In this document: piece after piece, positions 31,128-39,656 of the stretch
Layout: each line of letters starts with the position of its first letter
How positions within the stretch are numbered: position 1 is the stretch's first letter
Assembly: GCF_004519295.1 (NCBI RefSeq)
Contig: NZ_SOZH01000014.1
Location: 1 to 43,408, forward strand
Reading direction: 5' to 3'
Length of the DNA stretch: 43,408 nt
Origin: Cellulosimicrobium funkei
Lineage (GTDB): Bacteria; Actinomycetota; Actinomycetes; Actinomycetales; Cellulomonadaceae
Program-made: the position numbers and the translations under genes
The notes under the pieces: generated by a model
The model's input: only the letters and a program-made list of their open reading frames with translations
Databases searched by the model: none
What the model was told of the DNA's origin: nothing

Positions 31128-31631
31128 TTGGAGCTTGCACCGAGGGACCGCACCGGGCCGCACGTCGACCCGGACGTCGGCGACCCCACCCCCGGCGACC
31201 CCCAGGAGTGGGCCACCGGCCGGCTGCTCTTCGCCGTCGCGCGCCGGATCGAACGGGAGTGGAACGCCCACCTCGGGCAGTGGGACCTCAACCACGCCGG
31301 CTTCCCCGTGCTCATGCACCTGCTGTCCGGGCCTCGGTCCCAGCGCGTCCTCGCGGACGAGTCGGGCGTCACCGAGCAGACCATGAGCCGGATCGTGGCG
31401 CGGCTCGAGCGGGCCGGCTACGTGACGCGCACCGACGACCCTGCCGACCGCCGCCGTCGGGCCGTGGCCATCACCGACGCCGGCCGCGTGGCCGGGCTCG
31501 CCGCGGCGCGCCGCCGCCCCGCGGAGGACCTCGCGACCCGCGGCCTCGACGACGACCAGATCGCCGCCCTGCGCGCGGCGCTCCTCACGCTCCTCGAGAC
31601 CCTCCCCCGCACACCGGGCGACGAGCGTTAG
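31128..31631 (+). CDS. MarR-family transcriptional regulator
   Basis: A 167-residue winged-helix repressor. The core (about 25-150) shows WATGRLLFAVARRIEREWNAHL, the recognition region SQRVLADESGVTEQTMSRIVARLERAGYVTR, and the wing DDPADRRRRAVAITDAGRVAG typical of MarR. The start is a TTG at 31128, since AGGGAGGA ends eight bases before it; an ATG at 31098 has no properly placed ribosome site. It lies divergent to the MMPL transporter, a common repressor-efflux pairing. Its TAG stop forms the first bases of the lipB -10 hexamer. Confidence 0.9.
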   Translation: MELAPRDRTGPHVDPDVGDPTPGDPQEWATGRLLFAVARRIEREWNAHLGQWDLNHAGFPVLMHLLSGPRSQRVLADESGVTEQTMSRIVARLERAGYVTRTDDPADRRRRAVAITDAGRVAGLAAARRRPAEDLATRGLDDDQIAALRAALLTLLETLPRTPGDER

Positions 31632-31634
31632 CCT
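31629..31634 (+). promoter_or_regulatory. -10 candidate of lipB, overlapping the MarR stop codon
   Basis: TAGCCT starts with the TAG stop of the MarR gene and ends six bases before the lipB ATG. Confidence 0.55.
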
Positions 31635-31640
31635 GGCCCG

Positions 31641-32312
31641 ATGGACCTGCTCGCGCTGCCGGGGATCACGGACTACCACGAGGCCTGGGACCTGCAGCGC
31701 GCGGTGCACGACGACGTCGTCGCGGGCGCGCGGCCGGACACCCTCGTCCTCGTCGAGCACCCCGACGTCTACACGGCCGGGCGCCGCACGAACCGCTCCG
31801 ACCGGCCCGACGACGGCACGCCCGTCGTGGACGTCGACCGCGGCGGGAAGATCACCTGGCACGGTCCCGGCCAGCAGGTCGTCTACCCGATCGTCCGGCT
31901 CGCCGAGCCCGTGGACGTCGTCGCGTACGTCCGGGCGCTCGAGGAGGCCGTCATGGCGGTCTGCACCCGCCTCGGGCTCGCGACGATGCGCGTCGAGGGC
32001 CGCAGCGGGGTCTGGGTCGCGGCCGACGCGTCCCGCCGCGAGCGCAAGGTCTGCGCGATCGGCGTGCGGGTCGCGCGCGGCGTGACGATGCACGGGCTCG
32101 CGCTGAACTGCGTGCCCGACCTGTCGCGGTTCGAGCGGATCGTCCCGTGCGGCATCGAGGACGCGGACGTGACGTCGCTCACGGCCGAGCTCGGTCGCGA
32201 GGTCACGCTCGCCGAGGTCGCACCGCTCCTCGTCGACGCGCTCGGGACGGCACTCGGCCCGCTGCTCGCGGCCGACGCTCCGGACGCCCCGCCGGCCGCG
32301 CTCGCGGGATAG
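31641..32312 (+). CDS. lipB: Lipoyl(octanoyl) transferase
   Basis: LipB moves octanoate from acyl-carrier protein to the lipoyl lysines of E2 and H proteins. The 223-residue enzyme has [12 protein letters not shown], the [17 protein letters not shown] block (67-83), Lys136 in [19 protein letters not shown] and the acyl-thioester Cys170 in RIVPCGIED; the Cys/Lys pair matches the catalytic dyad of mycobacterial LipB. The ATG at 31641 lies six bases after TAGCCT with no ribosome site, so the message is likely leaderless. LipA, which completes lipoate synthesis, is two genes downstream. Confidence 0.97.
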   Translation: MDLLALPGITDYHEAWDLQRAVHDDVVAGARPDTLVLVEHPDVYTAGRRTNRSDRPDDGTPVVDVDRGGKITWHGPGQQVVYPIVRLAEPVDVVAYVRALEEAVMAVCTRLGLATMRVEGRSGVWVAADASRRERKVCAIGVRVARGVTMHGLALNCVPDLSRFERIVPCGIEDADVTSLTAELGREVTLAEVAPLLVDALGTALGPLLAADAPDAPPAALAG

Positions 32313-32315
32313 GCT
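32310..32315 (+). promoter_or_regulatory. -10 candidate of the MFS gene, overlapping the lipB stop codon
   Basis: TAGGCT begins with the lipB TAG stop. It is followed at once by the 13-bp palindrome CTGGAGGCTCCAG (32314-32326) and by a leader of about 75 nt. Confidence 0.4.
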
Positions 32316-32395
32316 GGAGGCTCCAGGGAATCCTCGCGCGCCGGAGTACGGGTGGGTCGGCGCGCGGTAGGACGTACCCCGAGGACCTGGACCGC

Positions 32396-33721
32396 ATGAC
32401 CACCACCCCCGCGCGCGCGGCGTCGCGCCCCCGCACCCCCGCACCTCCCCCGCCCGACGGCGTGCCCGTCCGCACGGGCTACGCCCGGCTCCCTCAGCTC
32501 GCGGGCCGTGCGTTCCTCCCTGTCGCGTTCCTCGCGCGCCTGCCGTTCTCCATGCTGACGATCGGGACGCTGCTGCTCGTGTCGTCGACCACCTCGTCGG
32601 TCGCGCTCGGGGGCCTCGCGTCCGCCGCGACGGCGCTCGGGACGGCGCTCGGCGGCCCGACCCAGGGCGCGCTCGCCGACCGTGTCGGCCAGCGTCGCGT
32701 CCTGCTCGTCTGCGTGCCGGTGGCGACGGTCGCCGTGCTGGCCCTCGTGCTCTCGGCGTCCGCACCGGGCGCCACGGCCGCGGTGCTGCTCGCCGCGGCG
32801 GCGACGGGCGCGAGCGCTCCCCAGGTCGGTCCGCTGGCCCGCGTGCGCTGGCTGCGCCTCGCAGCCGACGAGCCGCGCACCGTCGAGGCCGCGATGAGCT
32901 ACGAGAGCACGGCCGACGAGGTGAGCTTCGTCCTGGGGCCCGCCCTCGTGGGCGTCCTCGCATCGGCAGGCTCGCCGCAGGTCGCGGTGCTCGCTGCGGC
33001 CGGCGGCATCGCCGTGTTCGGCGCCGCGTTCGCGCTCCACCCGACAGCGCGCGCGACCGCGCCGCACGGCACCGGCCCGCACGGCACGACGGCCGGTGCC
33101 GCGGACGCCGGCGGGACGGCCGCGCTGATGCGGCGCGAGGCGGTCGTGCTCGTCGGGATGCTCGCCATGGGCCTGCTGTTCGGCGGGACCCAGGCCGCGC
33201 TCACCGCGCTCACGCGCGACGCGGGCGTGCCGGGCAGCGCAGGGCTCGTGTACGCGGTCATGGGCGTCGGCTCCGCGATCACCGCGCTCTCCGTGGTCGC
33301 CCTGCCCCGGCGCTGGGGGCTGCGCAGCCGCTGGATCACGTTCGCGGCAGGGCTCCTGGTGGGCACCGCCGGTCTCGTGCTCGCGGCCGCGGGCGGCTCG
33401 TTGACCGCGGTCGTCGTCGCCGTGGCGGCGACCGGCCTGTTCGTCGGGCCGGTCATGGTCACGGTCTTCACGGTCGCCGGCGAGCGCGCGCCGGCCGGGC
33501 GCACGGCGTCGGCCATGACCCTCGTGGCCAGCGCGAACGTCGTCGGTGTCGCGATCGGCGCGTCCGGGGGCGGCGCGCTCGCCGACACCGTGTCGACGAC
33601 GAGCGCGTTCGCGCTCCCCGTCGTCGCGGCGGTCCTGCTCGTCGTGACCGGGGTGTCGCTGACGTCACGTCCACAGGGTGAGCGACGCACGGGAGACGAC
33701 GAGCGCGAGCGCGTAGTCTGA
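32396..33721 (+). CDS. Major facilitator superfamily transporter
   Basis: A 441-residue membrane protein with about 12 hydrophobic segments. The loop [19 protein letters not shown] carries the MFS motif-A pattern (GxxADRxGxRR), and the second half repeats it weakly ([11 protein letters not shown]). Long Ala/Val/Leu spans lie on both sides of a hydrophilic central loop with a His/Gly/Thr stretch (about residues 215-240). Substrate unknown; drug or metabolite export is the usual guess for this type. The ATG at 32396 has GAGG eleven bases before it. Its location between lipB and lipA does not imply a role in lipoate metabolism. Confidence 0.88.
   Translation: MTTTPARAASRPRTPAPPPPDGVPVRTGYARLPQLAGRAFLPVAFLARLPFSMLTIGTLLLVSSTTSSVALGGLASAATALGTALGGPTQGALADRVGQRRVLLVCVPVATVAVLALVLSASAPGATAAVLLAAAATGASAPQVGPLARVRWLRLAADEPRTVEAAMSYESTADEVSFVLGPALVGVLASAGSPQVAVLAAAGGIAVFGAAFALHPTARATAPHGTGPHGTTAGAADAGGTAALMRREAVVLVGMLAMGLLFGGTQAALTALTRDAGVPGSAGLVYAVMGVGSAITALSVVALPRRWGLRSRWITFAAGLLVGTAGLVLAAAGGSLTAVVVAVAATGLFVGPVMVTVFTVAGERAPAGRTASAMTLVASANVVGVAIGASGGGALADTVSTTSAFALPVVAAVLLVVTGVSLTSRPQGERRTGDDERERVV
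33714..33719 (+). promoter_or_regulatory. -10 candidate of lipA at the end of the MFS gene
   Basis: TAGTCT overlaps the first base of the MFS stop codon (TGA at 33719-33721). It would give lipA a leader of about 100 nt, which can fold into several GC-rich hairpins but matches no riboswitch I know. Confidence 0.4.
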
Positions 33722-33827
33722 CCGGAGTCCGGCGTCGTACCAGGGCGCGCACCCGAACGGTGCGCCGCCCGCCCGCTTGGTGGGCGCGACGTCGGCGCTC
33801 ACTCGCCACGACGACCGGGAGACACCC

Positions 33828-34838
33828 GTGACGATCGCACCTGAAGGACGGCGCATGCTGCGGGTCGAGGCCCGCAACGCCGCGACGCCGATCGAGAAGA
33901 AGCCCGAGTGGATCAAGACCCGCGCAACCATGGGCCCGGAGTACTCCGAGCTCAAGGGGCTCGTGAAGCGCGAGGGTCTGCACACGGTCTGCGAGGAGGC
34001 GGGCTGTCCCAACATCTTCGAGTGCTGGGAGGACCGCGAGGCGACCTTCCTCATCGGCGGTGACCAGTGCACGCGCCGGTGCGACTTCTGCCAGATCGAC
34101 ACGGGCAAGCCGGCCGACTTCGACGCGGACGAGCCGCGCCGCGTCGCGGAGTCCGTCCAGGCGATGGGCCTGCGCTACTCGACCATCACGGGCGTCGCGC
34201 GCGACGACCTGCCCGACGGCGGTGCCTGGCTCTACGCGGAGACCGTCCGCCAGATCCACGCGCTCAACCCCGGCACCGGCGTCGAGCTGCTCATCCCGGA
34301 CTTCAACGCGATCCCCGAGCTGCTCGACGAGGTGAACGACTCGCGGCCGGAGGTGCTCGCGCACAACCTCGAGACGGTCCCGCGCATCTTCAAGCAGATC
34401 CGTCCCGGCTTCCGGTACGAGCGCTCGCTCTCCGTGCTCACGCGGGCGCGCGAGGCGGGGCTCGTCACCAAGTCGAACATCATCCTCGGCATGGGCGAGA
34501 CGATCGACGAGGCGAAGGAGGCGCTGCAGGACCTGCACGACGCCGGCTGCGACCTCGTGACGATCACGCAGTACCTGCGCCCGTCGCTGCGGCACCACCC
34601 CGTGGACCGCTGGGTCAAGCCGGAGGAGTTCGTCGAGCTGTCGGACGCCGCGGAGGAGATCGGCTTCCTCGGCGTCATGTCCGGCCCGCTCGTGCGGTCG
34701 TCGTACCGCGCCGGGCGGCTCTGGGGCCAGGCCATGACGCGCCGCGGCATGGAGATCCCCGCCGCGCTCGCGCACCTCGCCGAGCCGACGACGTCCCGCC
34801 AGGAGGCCGCGAGCCTGCTGGCCCGCGCACCCCACTAG
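33828..34838 (+). CDS. lipA: Lipoyl synthase
   Basis: LipA is a radical-SAM enzyme that inserts two sulfurs into protein-bound octanoyl groups. The 336-residue product shows the auxiliary cluster motif [12 protein letters not shown] (Cys55, Cys60, Cys66), the radical-SAM motif CTRRCDFC (Cys81, Cys85, Cys88), and the C-terminal VRSSYRAG whose serine ligates the auxiliary cluster. The GTG at 33828 has GGGAG six bases upstream and gives a normal N-terminus; the preceding in-frame codons are poorly conserved-looking. It needs two 4Fe-4S clusters, making the nearby ErpA a plausible carrier (inference). Its TAG stop overlaps the DUF4191 promoter. Confidence 0.97.
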   Translation: MTIAPEGRRMLRVEARNAATPIEKKPEWIKTRATMGPEYSELKGLVKREGLHTVCEEAGCPNIFECWEDREATFLIGGDQCTRRCDFCQIDTGKPADFDADEPRRVAESVQAMGLRYSTITGVARDDLPDGGAWLYAETVRQIHALNPGTGVELLIPDFNAIPELLDEVNDSRPEVLAHNLETVPRIFKQIRPGFRYERSLSVLTRAREAGLVTKSNIILGMGETIDEAKEALQDLHDAGCDLVTITQYLRPSLRHHPVDRWVKPEEFVELSDAAEEIGFLGVMSGPLVRSSYRAGRLWGQAMTRRGMEIPAALAHLAEPTTSRQEAASLLARAPH

Positions 34839-34841
34839 ACT
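34836..34841 (+). promoter_or_regulatory. -10 candidate of the DUF4191 gene, overlapping the lipA stop codon
   Basis: TAGACT begins with the lipA TAG stop and ends seven bases before the ATG at 34849. Confidence 0.55.
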
Positions 34842-34848
34842 GACCGGC

Positions 34849-35592
34849 ATGGCCCGCAAGAACTCGGACAGCACCGGCGCGCCCGCCGCCGGCGAGCAGG
34901 TCGCGAAGCAGAAGAAGCCCAAGAAGCAGCGCTGGTACCACCAGGTGTGGGCCGCCTACCAGATGACCCGCAAGCAGGACCCGGCGGTCACGTGGGTCAT
35001 GCTCGGCGTGTTCGTCGGCATCCTCGCCGTCGCGCTGGGCATCGGCCTGTGGTGGGGCCAGTGGGTCTACACGCTCATCGTCGGCATCCCGTTCGCGGCG
35101 CTGGGCGCGATGTTCGTCCTCACGCGCCGCGCCGAGCGCGCCGCCTACCAGCAGATCGAGGGTCAGCCCGGCGCCGCGCGCGCCGCGCTCGGCACGATCC
35201 GCCGCGGGTGGACGTTCGACGAGGAGCCCGTCGCGATCGACCCCCGCACCCAGGACCTCGTGTTCCGCGGCGTCGGGCGCGCGGGTGTGGTGCTCGTGAG
35301 CGAGGGCCCGCCGCACCGCGCCAAGCGTCTGCTCGACGCCGAGCGCAAGCGCGTCGCGCGGGTGCTGCCGAACGTGCCGGTCACCACGATCCAGGTCGGC
35401 GACGGCGAGGACCAGGTGGCGCTGCCCAAGCTCCCCCGCGCCGTCCAGAAGCTCAAGCCGACCCTCACGAAGCCCGAGACGGCGGAGGTCTCCAAGCGCC
35501 TGCGCGCGCTCGGCGTCTCGCGCCTGCCGATCCCCAAGGGGATCGACCCGACCCGGGCCCGCCCGGACCGCAAGGGCCTCAAGGGGCGCTGA
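34849..35592 (+). CDS. DUF4191 membrane protein
   Basis: A 247-residue protein. A Lys-rich N-terminus (KQKKPKKQRWYHQVWAAYQM) leads into two spans at about 46-67 and 72-92, then a cytosolic domain (about 95-247) with QIEGQPGAARAALGTIRRGW, GRAGVVLVSEGPP and a basic tail. This matches actinobacterial DUF4191, which is regularly found directly after lipA; function is unknown, though a link with lipoyl or membrane-associated processes is sometimes guessed. It appears leaderless, its -10 lying in the lipA stop. Confidence 0.9.
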   Translation: MARKNSDSTGAPAAGEQVAKQKKPKKQRWYHQVWAAYQMTRKQDPAVTWVMLGVFVGILAVALGIGLWWGQWVYTLIVGIPFAALGAMFVLTRRAERAAYQQIEGQPGAARAALGTIRRGWTFDEEPVAIDPRTQDLVFRGVGRAGVVLVSEGPPHRAKRLLDAERKRVARVLPNVPVTTIQVGDGEDQVALPKLPRAVQKLKPTLTKPETAEVSKRLRALGVSRLPIPKGIDPTRARPDRKGLKGR

Positions 35593-35612
35593 CGCACCCC
35601 CTGCACCACGAC

Positions 35613-35657
35613 CGACGCCCGGTCGGCGAGGATCTTCCCTCTGCCGGCCGGGCGTCG
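35613..35657. terminator. Bidirectional terminator
   Basis: Fifteen-base arms (35613-35627 and 35643-35657) with one wobble pair around a 15-base loop, extended by a further CACGA/TCGTG pairing. It separates the convergent DUF4191 and RDD genes. Confidence 0.75.
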
Positions 35658-35699
35658 TCGTGCGTGGGGTAGGGATCCGGCCGCCCCGGCCGCCCGGGG

Positions 35700-36176
35700 T
35701 CAGGAGCGGACGAGGACCGTGCCCGCGGCCCGGTCGTGCAGTCCGCGACCGTCGGCGTCCCACACGACCGCCGGGATGACGAGGCAGAGCAGGACCGTGC
35801 GCAGCACGCCGCGACCGAGACCCACCATGCGGGCCGGCTCGGCGAGTCGCCGGACCCGGATCCCCATGACGCGGTGGCCGACGGTGAACCCGAGCGTGCT
35901 CACGAGCAGCACGTTCTCGATCGCGAAGACCAGCGGCTGCGACCAGACCGGCAGCGCCGAGATGCCCTCGAAGAACCCCGGGGCCGCGGGCCGGAAGAAG
36001 AGGAACGCGACGAGGGTCGCGAGGACCCAGTCGATGACCAGCGCGACGACGCGCCGACCGAGCGTCGCGAGGGAGCCGGGGCCGTCCGGCGGGAGTCCGA
36101 GCCGCGCACCGCGACCGCTGTTCTGGCCGCCCGGGGCGCCCTCGAGCCACGAACCCATGTCCTCGCGTGAAACCAC
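35700..36176 (-). CDS. RDD-family membrane protein
   Basis: A 158-residue protein with a short disordered start and an RDD domain of about four hydrophobic segments. The domain opens [21 protein letters not shown], where the first Arg and the Asp are the family's namesake residues, and later has [13 protein letters not shown]. The function of RDD proteins is largely unknown, some being linked to ion exchange. I choose the GTG at 36176 because TACGCT on the minus strand (36183-36188) is six bases upstream; an ATG at 36158 has its purine stretch too close. It is divergent from glnA. Confidence 0.85.
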   Translation of the reverse strand: MVSREDMGSWLEGAPGGQNSGRGARLGLPPDGPGSLATLGRRVVALVIDWVLATLVAFLFFRPAAPGFFEGISALPVWSQPLVFAIENVLLVSTLGFTVGHRVMGIRVRRLAEPARMVGLGRGVLRTVLLCLVIPAVVWDADGRGLHDRAAGTVLVRS

Positions 36177-36182
36177 GGGACC

Positions 36183-36188
36183 AGCGTA
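36183..36188 (-). promoter_or_regulatory. -10 candidate, leaderless RDD gene
   Basis: TACGCT on the minus strand, six bases before the GTG at 36176. Confidence 0.5.
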
Positions 36189-36316
36189 CGTGCCACGCGG
36201 TGGACGGGACCGCCCGCCGGCGGCCGGACGGCGGTATCGTGCCGAACGGCACACCGACCCCACGTCGGCTGCCGCGCGCCCTCGTGTCGCACGATCGTCA
36301 CACGGGGACGCGGGAC

Positions 36317-36354
36317 GTAACACGACCGAAACAAGGGGTACACCGCAGGGAAAC
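36317..36354 (+). promoter_or_regulatory. Predicted GlnR operator upstream of glnA
   Basis: Four five-base boxes occur at exact 11-bp intervals: GTAAC (36317-36321), GAAAC (36328-36332), TACAC (36339-36343) and GAAAC (36350-36354). This follows the actinobacterial GlnR pattern of alternating GTnAC and GAAAC boxes with six-base spacers; only the third box is degenerate. It ends ten bases before a TAGGTT -10 candidate, a position suited to control of glnA by nitrogen status. Confidence 0.75.
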
Positions 36355-36364
36355 CGCCCCGGCC

Positions 36365-36370
36365 TAGGTT
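36365..36370 (+). promoter_or_regulatory. -10 candidate of glnA
   Basis: TAGGTT, ten bases after the last GlnR-like box. It predicts a leader of about 62 nt before the glnA ATG. The rest of 36189-36316 shows no gene. Confidence 0.5.
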
Positions 36371-36438
36371 CGTGGGCGCCACGTCAGCGGCTCGTCCGCC
36401 GCGCAGCCCGACGGCACCACCCGATCAAGGAGCAACGG

Positions 36439-37863
36439 ATGTTCAACAACGCGGAGGAGGCAATCGCCTTCACGCGGAACGAAGGCGTCGAGTTCGTCGA
36501 CGTCCGGTTCTGCGACCTGCCCGGCATCATGCAGCACTTCAACATCCCCGTCTCGCAGTTCGACGAGTCGGCGTTCGAGGACGGCCTGATGTTCGACGGG
36601 TCGTCGATCCGCGGCTTCCAGGCGATCCACGAGTCGGACATGAAGCTCGTGCCGGACGTCAAGACCGCGTTCGTGGACCCGTACCGCAAGCGCAAGACGC
36701 TCGTCGTGAACTTCTCCATCGTCGACCCGTTCACGGGCGAGCCGTACTCGCGCGACCCCCGCAACATCGCGGCCAAGGCCGAGGCGTACCTGCGCTCCAC
36801 CGGCATCGCCGACACGGCGTTCTTCGCGCCCGAGGCCGAGTTCTACCTCTTCGACGAGGCGCGCTTCGCGACGAACCAGCACTCGAGCTTCTACTACCTC
36901 GACTCCGTCGAGGCGGCGTGGAACACGGGCCGCGAGGAGGAGGGTGGCAACCTCGCGTACAAGACGCGCTACAAGGGCGGCTACTTCCCCGTCTCCCCGT
37001 CCGACCGCTTCGCGGACCTGCGCGACGAGATGTGCGCGACGCTGGAGAAGGTCGGCCTCGAGGTCGAGCGCGCGCACCACGAGGTGGGCACCGCCGGCCA
37101 GCAGGAGATCAACTACCGCTTCAACACGCTGCTGCACGCGGCCGACGACCTGATGAAGTTCAAGTACGTCATCCGCAACGAGGCGTTCGAGGCCGGCAAG
37201 TCCGTCACGTTCATGCCGAAGCCGATCTTCGGCGACAACGGCTCGGGCATGCACTCGCACCAGTCCCTGTGGAAGGACGGCAAGCCGCTGTTCTTCGACG
37301 AGAAGGGCTATGGCGGTCTCTCCGACCTCGCGCGCTGGTACATCGGCGGCCTGCTCAAGCACGCGCCGTCGCTGCTCGCGTTCACCAACCCGTCGGTGAA
37401 CTCCTACCACCGCCTGGTCCCGGGCTACGAGGCCCCCGTCAACCTGGTCTACTCGGCCCGCAACCGCTCCGCGTGCATCCGCATCCCGGTGACCGGCTCG
37501 TCCGCCGCCGCGAAGCGCGTCGAGTTCCGCGTGCCGGACCCGTCGGCCAACCCGTACCTCGCGTTCGCCGCGCAGCTCCTCGCCGGCATCGACGGCATCA
37601 AGAACCGCATCGAGCCGCCGGAGCCGATCGACAAGGACCTGTACGAGCTGCCGCCCGAGGAGCACGCGCAGATCCAGCAGGTCCCCGGCTCGCTCTCCGA
37701 GGCGCTGGACAACCTCGAGGCCGACCACGAGTTCCTCACGCAGGGCGACGTGTTCACGCCGGACCTCATCCAGACGTGGATCGACTACAAGCGGGCCAAC
37801 GAGATCGACCCGATCCGCCTGCGCCCGCACCCGCACGAGTTCGAGCTCTACTACGACATCTGA
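36439..37863 (+). CDS. glnA: Glutamine synthetase, type I
   Basis: GlnA makes glutamine from glutamate, ammonia and ATP and is the main ammonium-assimilating enzyme. The 474-residue product is a complete [61 protein letters not shown] and [15 protein letters not shown]. Tyr402 in [10 protein letters not shown] is the residue adenylylated by GlnE, so it is the regulated GSI-beta form. The ATG at 36439 has AAGGAG six bases before it. Upstream lie a GlnR-like site and a -10. An integrated element starts directly after its stop; the coding sequence is intact. Confidence 0.98.
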   Translation: MFNNAEEAIAFTRNEGVEFVDVRFCDLPGIMQHFNIPVSQFDESAFEDGLMFDGSSIRGFQAIHESDMKLVPDVKTAFVDPYRKRKTLVVNFSIVDPFTGEPYSRDPRNIAAKAEAYLRSTGIADTAFFAPEAEFYLFDEARFATNQHSSFYYLDSVEAAWNTGREEEGGNLAYKTRYKGGYFPVSPSDRFADLRDEMCATLEKVGLEVERAHHEVGTAGQQEINYRFNTLLHAADDLMKFKYVIRNEAFEAGKSVTFMPKPIFGDNGSGMHSHQSLWKDGKPLFFDEKGYGGLSDLARWYIGGLLKHAPSLLAFTNPSVNSYHRLVPGYEAPVNLVYSARNRSACIRIPVTGSSAAAKRVEFRVPDPSANPYLAFAAQLLAGIDGIKNRIEPPEPIDKDLYELPPEEHAQIQQVPGSLSEALDNLEADHEFLTQGDVFTPDLIQTWIDYKRANEIDPIRLRPHPHEFELYYDI

Positions 37864-37873
37864 TCGGTCCTGC

Positions 37874-37894
37874 GCGTCTGACCTGCGCAGACGC
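37874..37894. terminator. Small hairpin between glnA and integrase
   Basis: GCGTCTG (37874-37880) and CAGACGC (37888-37894) pair around a seven-base loop, touching the last base of the integrase stop codon. It may end both converging transcripts, or be part of the left attachment region. Confidence 0.45.
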
Positions 37895-38970
37895 TAGCCG
37901 GACGATGCCGTAGTCCGCAGAGAGTCCGCACGAGCCGCCAACACTGCACCAACGGCGGCCCGTGTGGACTCTTCTGTGTCCGGCCACAGGTGGGCGTAGG
38001 TGTCGAGCGTCGTCTTCGCGGACGCGTGCCGCAGCCGCGCCTGGACCACCTTCACGTCTGCACCCGCCGCGATGAGCAGCGACGCGTAGTAGTGCCGCAG
38101 GTCGTGGAACCGGAACACGGACGGGAGCCCAGCGGCAACCCGGGCGTCACGCACCGCGCGGGTGATCTGCCACGGCCCGACCTGCTCCTGCAACTCGGTC
38201 GTCAGGAACGTCCCGTCCGACGGATACTCCTTGAGGTGAGTCGCCAGCTCGAGAGAGAGCTCGCGCGCGATCGGAAGCGGGTTCTTCGACTCGTCGGTCT
38301 TGAGCGGCTCGGCGGGGTACTGAACCGTCGGTGAGATGACGCCGCGCATGAAGTCGACGTCGGCGACCCGCAGCCCGCACACCTCCGCGGTCCGCAGCCC
38401 AGCGAACGCGCCCAGCAGGATCGCGGGGCGCAGCTCAAGAGGCATCGCGTCGTGCAGCGCCCACACCTGCTCCGTCGACGCGATGAACGCGCGCTGCTTC
38501 CCCGCCGGCGGCGCCGTCCGCCGCGAGCACGGGTTCCTCGGGATCATCCCGTCGTGCACCGCGTCCGTGAGGATCTGCGACAGCCGGGCGTGCAGCGCGT
38601 ACACATAGGACTGCGCCGCTCCCCCGTCCTTCAACGACGCCACCCACGTCTTCACATGCGACGCCCGCAGCCCCTGCAGCCGGTGCCCGCCGAGCCCCGC
38701 CTTGATCTGCGCGATGTGCGTGCGCGCCTGCCTCACCGTCGAGGCCTTCTTCACGCTGTAGCCCTCGAGCCAGGAGTCGCACCACTCCCCCACGGTCACC
38801 TTCGCCTTCGATGGATCCGTGTACGTGCCCGTCACGATCGACGCAGTGACCTCGTCCAGCCACCCTTGCGCGTCGACCTTCCGCTCGAAGTGACGGGCAT
38901 GCTCCTTACCCGCGGCGTCGCGGTAGCGCGCACGCCACTTGCCATTAGGCCTCTTCTTGACGCTGACCAT
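37894..38970 (-). CDS. int: Tyrosine site-specific recombinase (integrase)
   Basis: A 358-residue phage-type integrase. The N-terminal AP2-like arm-binding part (1-55: SVKKRPNGKWRARYRDAAGK) is followed by a SAM-like core-binding domain (about 58-150) and the catalytic domain. Catalytic residues are Arg193 in FAGLRTAEVCGL, a Lys near 225, His289 and Arg292 in FHDLRHYYAS, His315 in RLRHASAKTT and the nucleophile Tyr325 in LDTYAHLWP, so it looks functional. The ATG at 38970 has AAGGGTG upstream and lies inside the last 26 bp of the repressor gene, so the two are probably co-expressed. Confidence 0.97.
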   Translation of the reverse strand: MVSVKKRPNGKWRARYRDAAGKEHARHFERKVDAQGWLDEVTASIVTGTYTDPSKAKVTVGEWCDSWLEGYSVKKASTVRQARTHIAQIKAGLGGHRLQGLRASHVKTWVASLKDGGAAQSYVYALHARLSQILTDAVHDGMIPRNPCSRRTAPPAGKQRAFIASTEQVWALHDAMPLELRPAILLGAFAGLRTAEVCGLRVADVDFMRGVISPTVQYPAEPLKTDESKNPLPIARELSLELATHLKEYPSDGTFLTTELQEQVGPWQITRAVRDARVAAGLPSVFRFHDLRHYYASLLIAAGADVKVVQARLRHASAKTTLDTYAHLWPDTEESTRAAVGAVLAARADSLRTTASSG

Positions 38971-39559
38971 CGTCACCCTTGTCGTCAGCAGGCGTGGGGT
39001 TCTGAGTCCATCGGGGACTCTCCCGGCCCTTGAAGAGCTCAATCTCCTCCGTCGGGTCTTCGTCCTCAGCGAACCTCTTCCTCCATCGACGGTTCGCCTC
39101 CTCGATGGCGTACTCAAGCGCGTCCTCGGCTAGCCAACTGTCAACGAGAGCTAGATCTCCGACTCTCAGATCGAGATCTTCGTCGCGTGCTCGCGAGTAC
39201 AGGAAGGCGAGATCAAGCTGGCGGTTTCGGAAGTCAACCATTGCGTCCACGACGGACTCCCATGCCTCCTTCGCTGCTCGCCCGGCCTGACCCAGCTGTG
39301 AGTGAGTGCTCGGACGCAGCAGATGCCATTCGATCCCACCGACCGAATCCCCCTTGAGGACATGAAGCACGTCGACCGCCTCAGCGACGCGCAGTGGCCG
39401 CTCCCCCTTCTCGATCGCCCAGACCGTCGCCTGTGACCACTTCCACCCGCGGTCGCGCATCTGCTTGGCGAGGGCTGCCTGCGTCATCTCCCCTCGGAGG
39501 ACGGTGAGGTTCTGTCCCGCAAGGACGTCCCGAGGGTCGGCTTCCTTCTCATCGCTCAT
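38945..39559 (-). CDS. XRE-family repressor-like protein
   Basis: A 204-residue protein with an N-terminal Cro/C1 helix-turn-helix (about 15-75: VLRGEMTQAALAKQMRDRGW, KWSQATVWAIEKGERPLRV, AEAVDVLHVLKG). The rest is acidic and helical, including AKEAWESVVDAMVDFRNRQL and a charged tail, and may serve in multimerisation. Its place between the integrase and a divergent excisionase makes it the likely maintenance (immunity) repressor of the element. The ATG at 39559 sits beside repeated GGTGCACYAGG and TACTAG boxes that it presumably binds. Base composition is less GC-extreme than in the core genes. Confidence 0.9.
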   Translation of the reverse strand: MSDEKEADPRDVLAGQNLTVLRGEMTQAALAKQMRDRGWKWSQATVWAIEKGERPLRVAEAVDVLHVLKGDSVGGIEWHLLRPSTHSQLGQAGRAAKEAWESVVDAMVDFRNRQLDLAFLYSRARDEDLDLRVGDLALVDSWLAEDALEYAIEEANRRWRKRFAEDEDPTEEIELFKGRESPRWTQNPTPADDKGDDGQRQEEA

Positions 39560-39629
39560 GGTGCACCAGGGTACTAGATGGGTTAGTTGCGGTGCACTAG
39601 GTGGCGTGGTCTACTAGAAGTGTTAGTTG
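39560..39629. promoter_or_regulatory. Repeat-rich divergent control region of the element (putative operators)
   Basis: Two families of direct repeats alternate: GGTGCACYAGG at 39560-39570 and 39591-39601, and an 18-bp repeat, TACTAGATGGGTTAGTTG at 39572-39589 and TACTAGAAGTGTTAGTTG at 39612-39629 (16 of 18 identical, offset 40 bp). A minus-strand TACCCT (39568-39573), eight bases before the repressor ATG, overlaps the first set. Binding would block both the repressor and excisionase promoters. Confidence 0.7.
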
Positions 39630-39656
39630 ATCTCGACATGGAATCGAGGTGAACCT

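Noticed and set aside
33722-33827. Riboswitch in the lipA leader
   Set aside because: Several GC-rich hairpins can be drawn, but no known riboswitch core is recognisable and such folds are expected by chance at this base composition.
37864-37893. tRNA gene as the attachment site
   Set aside because: No cloverleaf or tRNA 3' end is present near the integrase; only a small hairpin lies between glnA and int.
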